Assembly: GCF_038050375.1 (NCBI RefSeq)
Contig: NZ_CP150886.1
Span: 4,567,318-4,631,317, forward strand
Length of the DNA: 64,000 bases
Source of the DNA: Okeanomitos corallinicola TIOX110
GTDB taxonomy: Bacteria; Cyanobacteriota; Cyanobacteriia; Cyanobacteriales; Nostocaceae
Direction: 5' to 3'
Shown: positions 45,996-55,208 of the stretch, piece after piece
How the letters are laid out: each line of letters opens with the position of its first letter
Numbering within the stretch: position 1 is the stretch's first letter
Translations under genes and position numbers: made by a program
The notes under the pieces: model-generated
What the model was told of the DNA's origin: nothing
The model's database searches: none
Seen by the model: only the letters and a program-made list of their open reading frames with translations

Positions 45996-46034
45996 GATAA
46001 AAGTATGGAATCGCAGAGAAGATAAAGGAAATTA

Positions 46035-47438
46035 TTAACGACGAATTTTGGTCAATAATATCCAGGCTATTATACTGACAATTACTCCAGTCAGAATGCT
46101 GACATAAAATGGTGGGGTAATGATAAATGGGGTTTTTGGTGGTGGTGGGAATTGAGAAACCAACACAGAGGAGGCTATTTGGCTAGTTGCTAGTCCTAAA
46201 CCGGCGATCGCTATGGTATTGTTTAAAGTGCGATCAGTTTTCGTTTGTTCAATGTCAATAATTCCTTGGATAGTGCTATTGAGATTTTGCAGTAAAGTTA
46301 ATCCAGGACTGAGATTTTCTAAATCTGCTTTTACTTGACGTTGATATTTTTGGGCATAAACTTCACCTTCACTAAATTTTTTCAGAAATTCTAAATCACT
46401 TCCTGGATATTTTTGCTCAATATCAGCTAACCGAGTTTTATAATTTTCCAAGTTTAAAATAATTGTCCGATGATGATTTTCCAGATAATTTAAAGCAATA
46501 GTATAATCAGATAAATTAATTAAATTATCAGCCAACGTTTTTTGTAAATCATTTAACTTTAAGTTGTTATTTTTCAGTAATTCAGTTAATTGACGTACTT
46601 GGTAAATCGAGGGTTGAACATCAATATATTCTTTTTTAAGACTATGTTTTTGATAACGACTTTGATAGTATGACCAAACGATTTTATGTCGGTATTCCCA
46701 TAATCGTAAAAAGTCTTGATAAACACTTTGGACTTGTTTCCTCATCTCATCAGCAGTGGTATTTTCAGGAAATAACCAAATCAAAACATGATGACTCAAT
46801 TCTCTGAACTTATCCCAAAACTCTTTACCTTCCCCACCTAAATTTTGCGGACAATACCATAATTCAAAAATTGTTCCTGTCCCTAATTTACCCTTACCAA
46901 TAAAATCCCGATTCCAGTTGTAATCAGTAACAACTTGTGTATAACATTTCTGGGCAATTTCCTCAATTTCTGCCTCAGTTTTGGAACTGGTTAACTTTCC
47001 CCACATTAACCAAGTTTGTCCAATTGTTCCTGTTTGTTGTCCGAGAAGTTGAGTAATTTCCTGTTTTAATTCAGCGAATGGTTGATTATCAAGATTTTGT
47101 GCATTATCATTAGCTTGACTATTGGCATTTAATTTACCAGAATAGTCAACTTGCAAAGCATAGGTATCATTAATTTGTAAAGGATAGTAATAACCATCTA
47201 AGGGAGAATTAAATTTTCTAGTTCTAGTTTCTAATAATTCAATAACTTCAGCATCGAAGTTTTTATATTTTAAAAGTTGTTCAAATCTTTGTTTAAATTC
47301 GGTTTCATCAACATCATGATAAATTTTCCGACAAAAGTTTGCACAATTTTCGTTAATTTGTGCTTCTGTTTCCCCTAAACCATCTTTTAAATCATAGAGA
47401 AATAAATCAATACTGGGATAAATAATTTGTTCAGTCAT
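46035..47438 (-). CDS. Hypothetical protein with coiled coil and C-terminal membrane hairpin
   Basis: 467 residues from ATG 47438 (a TTG at 47453 would overlap the preceding gene). No family recognised. The N-terminal 300 residues are soluble and rich in aromatic residues ([40 protein letters not shown], and a Glu/Lys-rich [13 protein letters not shown]). A coiled-coil region follows (about 290-400). The C-terminus has two hydrophobic segments, [20 protein letters not shown] and [18 protein letters not shown], ending with two arginines, so the protein is probably tail-anchored. Translationally close to the 128-residue gene. Confidence 0.6.
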   Translation of the reverse strand: MTEQIIYPSIDLFLYDLKDGLGETEAQINENCANFCRKIYHDVDETEFKQRFEQLLKYKNFDAEVIELLETRTRKFNSPLDGYYYPLQINDTYALQVDYSGKLNANSQANDNAQNLDNQPFAELKQEITQLLGQQTGTIGQTWLMWGKLTSSKTEAEIEEIAQKCYTQVVTDYNWNRDFIGKGKLGTGTIFELWYCPQNLGGEGKEFWDKFRELSHHVLIWLFPENTTADEMRKQVQSVYQDFLRLWEYRHKIVWSYYQSRYQKHSLKKEYIDVQPSIYQVRQLTELLKNNNLKLNDLQKTLADNLINLSDYTIALNYLENHHRTIILNLENYKTRLADIEQKYPGSDLEFLKKFSEGEVYAQKYQRQVKADLENLSPGLTLLQNLNSTIQGIIDIEQTKTDRTLNNTIAIAGLGLATSQIASSVLVSQFPPPPKTPFIITPPFYVSILTGVIVSIIAWILLTKIRR

Positions 47439-47442
47439 TGAG

Positions 47443-47829
47443 TTACTTACCAATAATAAATTTTCTTACTCGTTCCAGAAGAGAAGAATTAACAACTTTT
47501 TTAGCAGCGTCTACAGAATTAGAATCATTAAAACTATTCATGGCCGCATTTGTTAATTCCTGGGTGGGGTCAGTGGGTAAGGGTTCGGGTTCTAAACCTT
47601 TATTTCGCTGACTAATAATACTATCAATTGCAGTCAATTCCGCTTGATAAATTTTATCTAAAATTGGATAGCTTTCTGCGATGATATCTACATTAAAATT
47701 ATTGACATCTGTAGCCATAGTTTTACCAATATCATTAAGCTTAATTTGGATATTTTCTGGTAAAGGTTCATTTAGCTTTGTCAGGGCAGTTAAGAAAGCT
47801 GTAAGCTGAATTATCTGGTTAGGTTTCAT
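47443..47829 (-). CDS. Small hypothetical protein paired with the membrane protein
   Basis: 128 residues, soluble, largely helical ([40 protein letters not shown]). No family recognised. The stop at 47443-47445 lies 5 bases before the next ATG (47438), so expression of the two is coupled. The nearest upstream gene on this strand is the TPR-CHAT gene, 250 bases away; that could mean a three-gene unit, but the gap is long and contains repeats. Confidence 0.55.
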   Translation of the reverse strand: MKPNQIIQLTAFLTALTKLNEPLPENIQIKLNDIGKTMATDVNNFNVDIIAESYPILDKIYQAELTAIDSIISQRNKGLEPEPLPTDPTQELTNAAMNSFNDSNSVDAAKKVVNSSLLERVRKFIIGK

Positions 47830-47894
47830 GGTAGTTTTAGGTAGTCTAGCTAGTAGAAATGTTTACTCAATTATAAACTCTATTTTACACCTTT

Positions 47895-48062
47895 GAGAAT
47901 ATTCTCGTTTCCATACTCCGTGAGGGGATTTCTCGTTCCCATACTCTGTGTGGGAATGAATTATATTAGGCTCTGCCTGACGGTTTATTTACCTGAAAAT
48001 AGCTGTAAAATAGAGACTGAGTCTCTTGAATAGCATTCCCAGTCGGAGACTGTGAACGAGGG
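47895..48062. repeat. CTCGTTCCCATACTC-type dispersed repeat
   Basis: Two TCTCGTTCCCATACTC units at about 47924-47955 and, in inverted orientation, GCATTCCCAGTCGGAGACTG at 48032-48051 followed by GTGAACGAG. This pattern of paired GTTCCCA/GGGAACGAG elements is a common cyanobacterial intergenic repeat. It is not a CRISPR: spacing is irregular and there is no constant repeat. Confidence 0.6.
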
Positions 48063-48080
48063 AAATTTCACATATTACAA

Positions 48081-51000
48081 TTACAACCCCGTAATTATAA
48101 AACCAGCCCAATAATAAGGATTTGCATACAGTTTTTGTTGTTTTTCAGCTATTGACTTTTCCTTTATTTCTTTTGGTTTGTTTCTCACAAATGGACGGAT
48201 AGGTTGTTCATCGGGGGGTAAATTTGCTAGGATTTTTTGATAAAATTTTTCTAATTTGAGCAACGTTAAATTCCTCATCCAATTCTGAGCTTTTTTGAGG
48301 GCAATAATTGGAGGTTTACCTTTTTTCAATTGCCAGTAGAAATAAATCATCAAAAAGCTACTAGAATCATCAGTAACAGTCCATAATGTACTAACTACAT
48401 TCGCAACTTTTTGGAACAGAAAACCGCTCACTAATCCCATATATTCAGATGTGATAGTTTGGTTGCTGGTAATGGCAGTTTCACAAGCGGAAAGGGTGAC
48501 TAATTGATAATTTCCAAAATTTTCTAGGTAGCCAATTTCTCCTAAAGTTAGTAAATCTCTACCGCTTAATGCTAAAGCTGATTGTTTGGGATTCTGGAAG
48601 TTATAAAAGCCATGTCCTGTAAAATGAAATATACCAGAATTATTGGTGAGGGCAGTTTTAATATTTTCCTTGGTTGCTGCTGAGTCTATAATTTGCTGTT
48701 CTGGAGGTACTGAGAAGATTTTAGCAATGGTGGCAGATTCAATTTCTGCATGGCGTAAAATACGAAAATTTTGACTATTAGGATATCCGACACTCAATAA
48801 AGGTAATTCATTAATTTTGGCTGTATTTTTTGATTTTAATCTTTTTAAAGAAATGCCAATTTTTGCACTGGGTAAATAGGTGATGGTGAAATTATCAGGA
48901 AACAGTGCATGGAGAGGAAAGCGGTGTAAGTCGCGGTGGGGAATTAAAATTAGGTTGGTTGGGGAAGTGAGGTTATTAATCAGATTGACAATAGCAGCAA
49001 TATCTAAAATTTCACTTAATTCCTGCAATATGGTAGGTAAATTATCTTGCCAAGTCTTAGTTTTTTCATCTTGATTATTTTTACTTTTGCGATAATTACT
49101 ATATTCTTCATCCCAGTTTTCTGCCCACTTTTCAAAATCCCGTAATCGTTTTCTTGGAAGATAGGAATTATCATGAATAGAAGCAGCAAGAATAATCGGT
49201 TCGGTGTTATGGGTAACAATAAAAGTGTGGAGGGCGTAGGGGCTAAGATGCCAGTAAACTATGGCTGTGTGAGGATTTAGTAATTGTTGAATTTCTGTTA
49301 ATTTGGGTGACTCTTCACTCCAACCATTTAAAAGCCAACTTAAACAAGCATTTTTCCCTTGTTCTGCTAACTCTAACGCTGCACTGCAATTACCAGACTG
49401 CACAGCTAAATCCACTGTAAATTGTTGAAAACTTGCAAATTTTAAAGCCAGTTGTTGTTTCTTATTTTGACTTTGACATTCATTCAGTAAACTTCTTAAA
49501 ATATCAGTTCCTTGTCGTTGCAATTCTTCAACTTTGGCAGTTTTACCTAAATACAACTGGACATTAATCAAGTTACGTAAAACCTCTAAATGCAATTCCG
49601 GAAAATCTCTTGCTGTCAGAGTTTTTAAAGCCTGATTGTAACTTTTAACTGCTTTGAACCAATAGGTGCGAGAGCGTAAACTTGCAAGTCCTTGGAAATA
49701 ATGAGCTTTACCAATTCCTTGATTTAACAAACCCCAACCTTCTGGGTGGGTGTCTTGGTGGCAATATTTTAATCCTTCTTCATAGCTGGCTAATTGACCT
49801 TCATAACCACGCTGGTTCAGGTGAGGATTATTTCTGGCAATATTGCTGTATAAACTGAGGAAAGGGTCATAACTCACTAAATTTACTGCCGCAATACCTC
49901 GGTTTAACCAAGCTTCGTGGTCGTCAGGTTTAATTTCCAAAGATTTGTCGTAGGATGCAATCGCTTGTTCATATTTCCCTAACTTCTCCAGCGCAACACC
50001 CCGGTTTTTCCAAACTTGGTAGTAGTCAGGATTAATATCTAAGACTTTATCCCAGGATGCAATTGCTTGTTCATATTCCCCTAAGTAAAACAACGGAACA
50101 CCTCGGTTGTGCCAAGCTTCGTGGTCGTCAGGTTTAATTTCCAAAGATTTGTCGTAGGATGCAACTGCTTGTTCATATTCCCCTAAATTACGCAGCGCAA
50201 CACCCCGGTTTAACCAAGCTAGGTGGTCGTCAGGTTTAATTTCCAAAGATTTGTCGAAAGATGCAATTGCTTGTTCATATTCCCCTAAATTACGCAGCGC
50301 AACACCCCGGTTAAACCAAGCTTGGTGGTCGTCAGGTTTAATTTCCAAAGATTTGTCGAAAGATGCAATTGCTTGTTCATATTCCCCTAAATTACGCAGC
50401 GCAACACCCCGGTTTAACCAAGCTAGGTGGTCGTCAGGTTTAATTTCCAAAGATTTGTCGTAGGATGCAATCGCTTGTTCATATTTCCCTAACTTCTCCA
50501 GCGCAACACCCCTGTTGCACCAAGCTAGGCGGTCGTCAGGATTAATTTCCAAGCCTTTGTCATAGGATGCAATTGCCTGTTCATATTCCCCTAATTCATC
50601 CAGCGCAAAACCTCTTATATACCAGGCTTCGGATAAGTATTCAGGATTAGGATTAATTGACAAGGCTTTGTCGAGGGATGCAAGTGCTTGTTCATTTTTC
50701 CCTGAATAACACAGCGCAATACCCCGCTTAAACCAAGCTTGGTGGTCGTCAGGTTTAATTTCTAAGGCTTTGTCGTAGGATGCGATTGCTTGTTTATTTT
50801 CCCCTAACTTCCTCAGCACAATACCCCGGTTAAACCAAGCTTGGTGGTCGTCAGGTTTGAATTCTAAAGCTTTGTCAAAAGATGCAATTGCTTGTTCATT
50901 TTTCCCTAAATTATCCAGTGCTATACCCCGATTTCCCCAAGCTTTGTGGTCGTCAGGTTTGAATTCTAAAGCTTTGTCGTAAGATGCAATTGCTTGTTCA

Positions 51001-52079
51001 TATTCCCCTAAATTACCCAGTGCAAAACCCCGATTTCCCCAAACTTTGTGGTCGTCAGGTTTGAATTCTAAAGCTTTGTCGTAAGATGCAATTGCTTGTT
51101 CATATTCCCCTAAATTAACCAGTGCTACACCCCGGTCATTCCAAGCTTTGTGGTCGTCAGGTTTGAATTCTAAAGCTTTGTCGTAAGATGCAATTGCTTG
51201 TTCATATTCCCCTAAATTACCCAGTGCAAAACCCCGATTTCCCCAAACTTTGTGGTCGTCAGGTTTGAATTCTAAAGCTTTGTCGTAGGATGCAATTGCT
51301 TGTTCATATTTACCTAAATTAAGCAGTGTAAGACCCCGGTTTCCCCAAGCTTTGTGGTAGTCAGGTTTGAACTCTAAAGCTTTGTCGTAGGATGCAATTG
51401 CTTGTTCATATTTACCTAAATTACCCAGTGCAACACCCCTGTTGTTCCAAGCTTTGTGGTCGTCAGGTTTGAATTCTAAAGCTTTGTCGTAGGATGCAAT
51501 TGCTTGTTCATATTTACCTAAATTAAGCAGTGTAAGACCCCGCTCGTTCCAAGCTTCGTGGTCGTCAGGTTTGAATTCTAAAACTTTATCAAAAGATACA
51601 AGTGCTTGTTCATTTCTCCCTACATTAAATAGCACAAAACCCCGGTTCTTCCAAGTTAGGTGGTCGTCAGGTTTGAATTCTAAAGCTTTGTTGTAAGATG
51701 CAATTGCTTGTTCATTTTCCCCTACCTTAAACAGCGCATTACCCAGGTTGTTCCAAGTTAGGTGGTCGTCAGGTTTGAATTCTAAAGCTTTGTCGTAAGA
51801 TGCAATTGCTTGTTCATATTGCTCTAAATCGTAAAATGCTACACCTCGAGTTCTCCAACCTTCGTGGTCGTCAGGTTTAAATTCTAAAACTTTGTCAAAA
51901 GATGCAATTGCTTGTTCATATTCCCCTAAGTTACTCAGTGCAATACCCCGGTTTCCCCAAGCTTTGTGGTAGTCAGGATTAATTTCCAAAGCTTTATCGT
52001 AGGATGCAATTGCACCAGCAAAATCTTCTGCTTCAAATTGCTCAATACCTTGATTAAACCAAACCTCTGCCTCATCCAT
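48081..52079 (-). CDS. TPR-repeat CHAT-domain (caspase-like) protein
   Basis: 1332 residues from the ATG at 52079, which has AGGGAG 6 bases upstream; an earlier ATG at 52295 would add 72 residues that largely translate a dispersed CGCAGAG repeat. Residues 1 to about 720 are 21 tandem 34-residue TPRs, most nearly identical (AWxNRGxALxNLGEYEQAIA, then SYDKALEFKPDDH). A diverged helical region follows. The C-terminal CHAT protease domain has FHFTGHGFYNF (catalytic His, about residue 1150) and QLVTLSACETAI (catalytic Cys, about 1196), then ANVVSTLWTVTDDSS. CHAT proteases are caspase/separase relatives, often activated by a sensor. The substrate is unknown; cytoplasmic. Confidence 0.9.
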   Translation of the reverse strand: MDEAEVWFNQGIEQFEAEDFAGAIASYDKALEINPDYHKAWGNRGIALSNLGEYEQAIASFDKVLEFKPDDHEGWRTRGVAFYDLEQYEQAIASYDKALEFKPDDHLTWNNLGNALFKVGENEQAIASYNKALEFKPDDHLTWKNRGFVLFNVGRNEQALVSFDKVLEFKPDDHEAWNERGLTLLNLGKYEQAIASYDKALEFKPDDHKAWNNRGVALGNLGKYEQAIASYDKALEFKPDYHKAWGNRGLTLLNLGKYEQAIASYDKALEFKPDDHKVWGNRGFALGNLGEYEQAIASYDKALEFKPDDHKAWNDRGVALVNLGEYEQAIASYDKALEFKPDDHKVWGNRGFALGNLGEYEQAIASYDKALEFKPDDHKAWGNRGIALDNLGKNEQAIASFDKALEFKPDDHQAWFNRGIVLRKLGENKQAIASYDKALEIKPDDHQAWFKRGIALCYSGKNEQALASLDKALSINPNPEYLSEAWYIRGFALDELGEYEQAIASYDKGLEINPDDRLAWCNRGVALEKLGKYEQAIASYDKSLEIKPDDHLAWLNRGVALRNLGEYEQAIASFDKSLEIKPDDHQAWFNRGVALRNLGEYEQAIASFDKSLEIKPDDHLAWLNRGVALRNLGEYEQAVASYDKSLEIKPDDHEAWHNRGVPLFYLGEYEQAIASWDKVLDINPDYYQVWKNRGVALEKLGKYEQAIASYDKSLEIKPDDHEAWLNRGIAAVNLVSYDPFLSLYSNIARNNPHLNQRGYEGQLASYEEGLKYCHQDTHPEGWGLLNQGIGKAHYFQGLASLRSRTYWFKAVKSYNQALKTLTARDFPELHLEVLRNLINVQLYLGKTAKVEELQRQGTDILRSLLNECQSQNKKQQLALKFASFQQFTVDLAVQSGNCSAALELAEQGKNACLSWLLNGWSEESPKLTEIQQLLNPHTAIVYWHLSPYALHTFIVTHNTEPIILAASIHDNSYLPRKRLRDFEKWAENWDEEYSNYRKSKNNQDEKTKTWQDNLPTILQELSEILDIAAIVNLINNLTSPTNLILIPHRDLHRFPLHALFPDNFTITYLPSAKIGISLKRLKSKNTAKINELPLLSVGYPNSQNFRILRHAEIESATIAKIFSVPPEQQIIDSAATKENIKTALTNNSGIFHFTGHGFYNFQNPKQSALALSGRDLLTLGEIGYLENFGNYQLVTLSACETAITSNQTITSEYMGLVSGFLFQKVANVVSTLWTVTDDSSSFLMIYFYWQLKKGKPPIIALKKAQNWMRNLTLLKLEKFYQKILANLPPDEQPIRPFVRNKPKEIKEKSIAEKQQKLYANPYYWAGFIITGL
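49930..52060. repeat. 102-bp tandem repeat array encoding TPR units
   Basis: About 21 copies of a 102-bp unit inside the CHAT gene. Neighbouring units differ by few bases. Units 9 and 11 encode identical peptides, and units 17-19 differ at a few positions only, which suggests recent expansion and homogenisation by recombination. Confidence 0.9.
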
Positions 52080-52349
52080 ATTATCTCCCTGTTCATTTCC
52101 CTCTGTGTCCTCTGCGTCTCTGCGGTTCATTTCTCCCCTCTCCAATAACTGCACCCCAGTATTATAACTAACATCACTCAATTCCCCCATACCCACATCT
52201 CGTAACTGCACCAAACGTATTCCCAACTCCTCATTCTTTACTGATGAAGCTAACAACCTCTCGCCGAAACATCTTTTTGAGCATCTGCCGTTCATAGGTA
52301 ACGCTTTTCGCTTTTATTGTAGCAAATATACGAAAAATGCTGGATTGAT

Positions 52350-53351
52350 TTACATTAATTCATCCTTTGGATGTTCAACTTTTTCTAACACTTTCCTGAC
52401 TGCTTTTATAATAATTTCTGGTTCATCTACCCACACAAAATGACTACTGTTTTCTGCCAAGATTTGTTCACAATCATTAGAAAGCATTAATAAATTAGAT
52501 TGTATTTGATTCCGTAGTTTATCCGCCGGGGTAATTGAAAAATAAAACTTCTGGAAACCAATTTTCAGAAACGTACTAGCTTTAATATTAATGATTGGCA
52601 TATTACCAAAATTATCAATCTTTTGCAATTGCCGACCACTATTATTTAAACTCCACATTTCTAAAAACATAGTTAGCCAATGTTTACCAGAGTAAAAAGA
52701 ACGTTTGACTATTTTTAATGTATTTTTGGGAAACAAAAGTAATTCTGGTTTGATAATTTCAAATATACCTATTATGCCTAAAAACCTGACAATACCTAAT
52801 GTTGCACCCAAGGAAGCAATTAAAAAAGAAAATGTAAAAAATAACTTGAGTAATTGTAAACTCAATGGCATAGATAACATTTGTTCTTCATGTAACCCAT
52901 CAGTCAAGACCATCCCTACAACTTCTTCTGGAAAATAATGAGTATAAAGACGCATATTGTAACTACCAAAAGAGTCACCAACTAATATATAGGGTGGTTT
53001 AATTTCTGTCTTTTCTAATAATGTGTGTAATTCTTTGACTATCTGTTCACTATGACGAGGTTTATGACTAAATTGACTCCAACCATACCCTGCTCTGTCA
53101 TAAATTAAGACCCTTGATATTTTTGCCAATTCATCTACTAAAAAATATCCATCTATCCCTCCTAAACTATGATCTAAAATCATCGTAATTTTACCTTCTC
53201 CAGCACAATAAAAATGTAATTTATGTCCATCAACATCAATTAATTTTCCTATGGGGGGTATTTTTGATTTTTCTTGGCTACTAGCGATGAGATGATATGT
53301 AGTTAGTCCCAATAAAATCAATGATTGCCAATTTAATAAACCTGATAGCAA
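52350..53351 (-). CDS. Alpha/beta hydrolase, membrane-anchored
   Basis: 333 residues. A short hydrophobic N-terminus (NWQSLILLGLTTYHLI) is followed by an alpha/beta-hydrolase fold: LDHSLGGIDGYFLVDEL (oxyanion side), RVLIYDRAGYGWSQ, nucleophile elbow LVGDSFGSYNMRL near residue 128 (G-x-S-x-G), and the catalytic histidine near NSSHFVWVDEPE. A second hydrophobic part (LKLFFTFSFLIASLGATLGI) in the cap may bind lipid. The substrate is unknown; an ester or lipid is likely. The 70 bases between it and the CHAT gene show no terminator. Confidence 0.85.
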   Translation of the reverse strand: MLSGLLNWQSLILLGLTTYHLIASSQEKSKIPPIGKLIDVDGHKLHFYCAGEGKITMILDHSLGGIDGYFLVDELAKISRVLIYDRAGYGWSQFSHKPRHSEQIVKELHTLLEKTEIKPPYILVGDSFGSYNMRLYTHYFPEEVVGMVLTDGLHEEQMLSMPLSLQLLKLFFTFSFLIASLGATLGIVRFLGIIGIFEIIKPELLLFPKNTLKIVKRSFYSGKHWLTMFLEMWSLNNSGRQLQKIDNFGNMPIINIKASTFLKIGFQKFYFSITPADKLRNQIQSNLLMLSNDCEQILAENSSHFVWVDEPEIIIKAVRKVLEKVEHPKDELM

Positions 53352-53467
53352 GATTTTAATTTCCTAAATATTTTAAATAAATAATTGTCAATTTCAACTA
53401 TCGTAAATAGTACCATCTTACCGAAGTATTTCGACGAGGTACATTTTCTGGATTAATAATCATGATC

Positions 53468-53893
53468 CTATTCTTCAGATAATTGATGATATCTTCCCAT
53501 TAATTTAAATCTATCTGAACCATCTGTAAAATCCCAACGCTCATAAAAAGGAATCATTTCTGGCAAACAATAAAGAACAAGACTTTCAACTTCTTTCAAC
53601 TGTGGGTGATTGATAACTTCATCTAATAATTTAGTTCCAAAACCTATTTTTCTATAATTAGGTTTAATTATTACATCATACAGTATTCCTCGATAAACAA
53701 AATCCGTCAGCACACGACAAAAACCAATTAATTCTTCCTCATCACCTACTAAAGCAATAATTACGTCTGATGCCTCTAGCATCTTGACCACACGTTGATA
53801 TGTACGGGCTTTACTCCAAAATTCATTTTTGTACAATTCCACAAGTTCATAGACTTGCTGATCAGTTAATTTATTAACAACCTTGTAATTCAT
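53468..53893 (-). CDS. GNAT-family N-acetyltransferase
   Basis: 141 residues, a minimal GNAT domain. ELIGFCRVLTDFVYRGILYD gives the central strands, VIIKPNYRKIGFGTKLLDEV carries the acetyl-CoA loop (R-x-x-G-x-G/T), and VLYCLPEMIPFYERWDFTDG is the C-terminal part with the conserved Tyr. Substrate unknown. Independent of the neighbouring hydrolase gene. Confidence 0.9.
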   Translation of the reverse strand: MNYKVVNKLTDQQVYELVELYKNEFWSKARTYQRVVKMLEASDVIIALVGDEEELIGFCRVLTDFVYRGILYDVIIKPNYRKIGFGTKLLDEVINHPQLKEVESLVLYCLPEMIPFYERWDFTDGSDRFKLMGRYHQLSEE

Positions 53894-54042
53894 ATTTAAT
53901 CTTTAGTTAATCTTGAGTTGATATTAAAAGTAGTCCTAAATTTCTTGATAGCGTCATTTTATTGTAAAATATAAATTAATTCAATAAATAACAAAAACAC
54001 TCCAACAACCTTAGTTAGTTACCCGAAAATATTCAATTAATC

Positions 54043-54522
54043 ATGCAATATCTAAAAGAAATTTTTCAGCAAATCAAGAAGATTACATTAACAATACTTT
54101 TGACATTGATGATCACTATCATATTTCCTAGCATAACTTGGGCATCCAGTCTAGGAATTGATAATGATCATCTTGCTCTTTGTCCAGCTTCAAATAACTG
54201 TGTTGTCAGTCAAAATGGAGATGCAAAACATAGCATTGAACCAATTGTTTATCATGTAGATCGTGATCAAGCTAAAGAAACATTACTCAAAGTTTTGACA
54301 GTTGTTCCTCGCACAGAAGTAGTAGAAAAAACTGATAATTACATTCATGCACTTTCAAAAAGTCGCATCTTCAAATTTATTGATGATGTAGAGTTTTATT
54401 TACCTGCTGATGAATCAGTCATTCATATTCGTTCCGCATCTCGTGTAGGGGAATCTGATCTTGGTGTTAACCGCAGACGTATGGAGCAAATTCGTCTAGC
54501 TTTGCAAGATTTAGATATTTGA
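54043..54522 (+). CDS. DUF1499-family secreted protein
   Basis: 159 residues. A signal peptide (ITLTILLTLMITIIFPSITWA, about residues 15-35) is followed by the DUF1499 domain: LCPASNNCVVSQNGDAKHSI near 47-66 with paired cysteines, ETLLKVLTVVPRTEVVEKTD, YIHALSKSRIFKFIDDVEF and IRSASRVGESDLGVNRRRME, the RSASRxGxxDxGxNRxR signature of the family. Function unknown; found in the periplasm or thylakoid lumen of phototrophs. Confidence 0.9.
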   Translation: MQYLKEIFQQIKKITLTILLTLMITIIFPSITWASSLGIDNDHLALCPASNNCVVSQNGDAKHSIEPIVYHVDRDQAKETLLKVLTVVPRTEVVEKTDNYIHALSKSRIFKFIDDVEFYLPADESVIHIRSASRVGESDLGVNRRRMEQIRLALQDLDI

Positions 54523-54575
54523 ATTTAATGTATGTAAATGCAGTAATTAAAGCTAGATCATAATCATTTACTAAT

Positions 54576-55139
54576 TTATTTGTGATTATGAACTTGGGAT
54601 AGTGGAGTTAATAAACCATCAATACTAACTAAATTTTTCTGTTGATGGTATTCTTTAATTCCCTGTTCACCTTTCTTATTAGCCCAATGAACTAATGTTT
54701 CTCTTTGTGCTTGATATTCATAGAGAGGTACACCAAAACCACAGGAGGTTTGAATTCGGTCAATATTAGCAACAATTATTTGCCGAGTACCAGGAATATT
54801 GGAAAACAAAGAATAGTAATAATCCCACTCTGGGGAGTTAGGTAAAATAGTTTTTCCTTGTCCATAAAGACGCAAAATAGAAGGTGGTTCTTCAAAAGCA
54901 CAAAACATAAATGTAATTCTGCCATTTTCTAACAGATGAGCAGAAGTTTCATTACCACTACCAGTTACATCCAAATAAGCAACACGATTAGGTGAAATAA
55001 TCTGAAAACTTTCTAAACCTTTGGGAGAAATGTTAACATGACCAGTAGGACTTAAAGGAGCAGTACCCACAAAAAACATTTGTTGATTTGCAATAAATTT
55101 TTGCAATTCTTCAGTAATAGATTCAAAAACTTTAGCCAT
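54576..55139 (-). CDS. Pyridoxamine 5'-phosphate oxidase-like flavoprotein
   Basis: 187 residues from the ATG at 55139; a TTG at 55208 would add 23 residues and abut the divergent gene. Split-barrel FMN-binding fold: FFVGTAPLSPTGHVNISPKG (FMN phosphate side), VAYLDVTGSGNETSAHLLEN, GRITFMFCAFEEPPSILRLY and GKGQ-type C-terminus SCGFGVPLYEYQAQRE. It resembles the group related to general stress protein 26 rather than PdxH. Reduces or binds flavin or F420-like substrates; role unknown. Confidence 0.85.
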   Translation of the reverse strand: MAKVFESITEELQKFIANQQMFFVGTAPLSPTGHVNISPKGLESFQIISPNRVAYLDVTGSGNETSAHLLENGRITFMFCAFEEPPSILRLYGQGKTILPNSPEWDYYYSLFSNIPGTRQIIVANIDRIQTSCGFGVPLYEYQAQRETLVHWANKKGEQGIKEYHQQKNLVSIDGLLTPLSQVHNHK

Positions 55140-55208
55140 AACCAATTTGGGGATTTTTGCAGATTTATTACTTTTTACTATTCCCACAAAGCTTAACTTG
55201 TGATTCAA

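Noticed and set aside
47895-48062. Paired GTTCCCA/GGGAACGAG repeats as CRISPR
   Set aside because: Irregular spacing, inverted orientation and no constant repeat; this is a known type of cyanobacterial spacer repeat.
50251-50463. Plus-strand ORF of 70 codons opposite the TPR array
   Set aside because: It is an antisense shadow of the tandem repeats, with an internally repeated peptide and no ribosome site.
49930-52060. Regular direct repeats suggestive of a CRISPR array
   Set aside because: The 102-bp period codes for 34-residue TPRs in one long open frame; there are no unique spacers.
52080-52295. N-terminal extension of the CHAT protein from ATG 52295
   Set aside because: Much of it translates the dispersed CGCAGAG repeat, while ATG 52079 has a good ribosome site and starts the first TPR.
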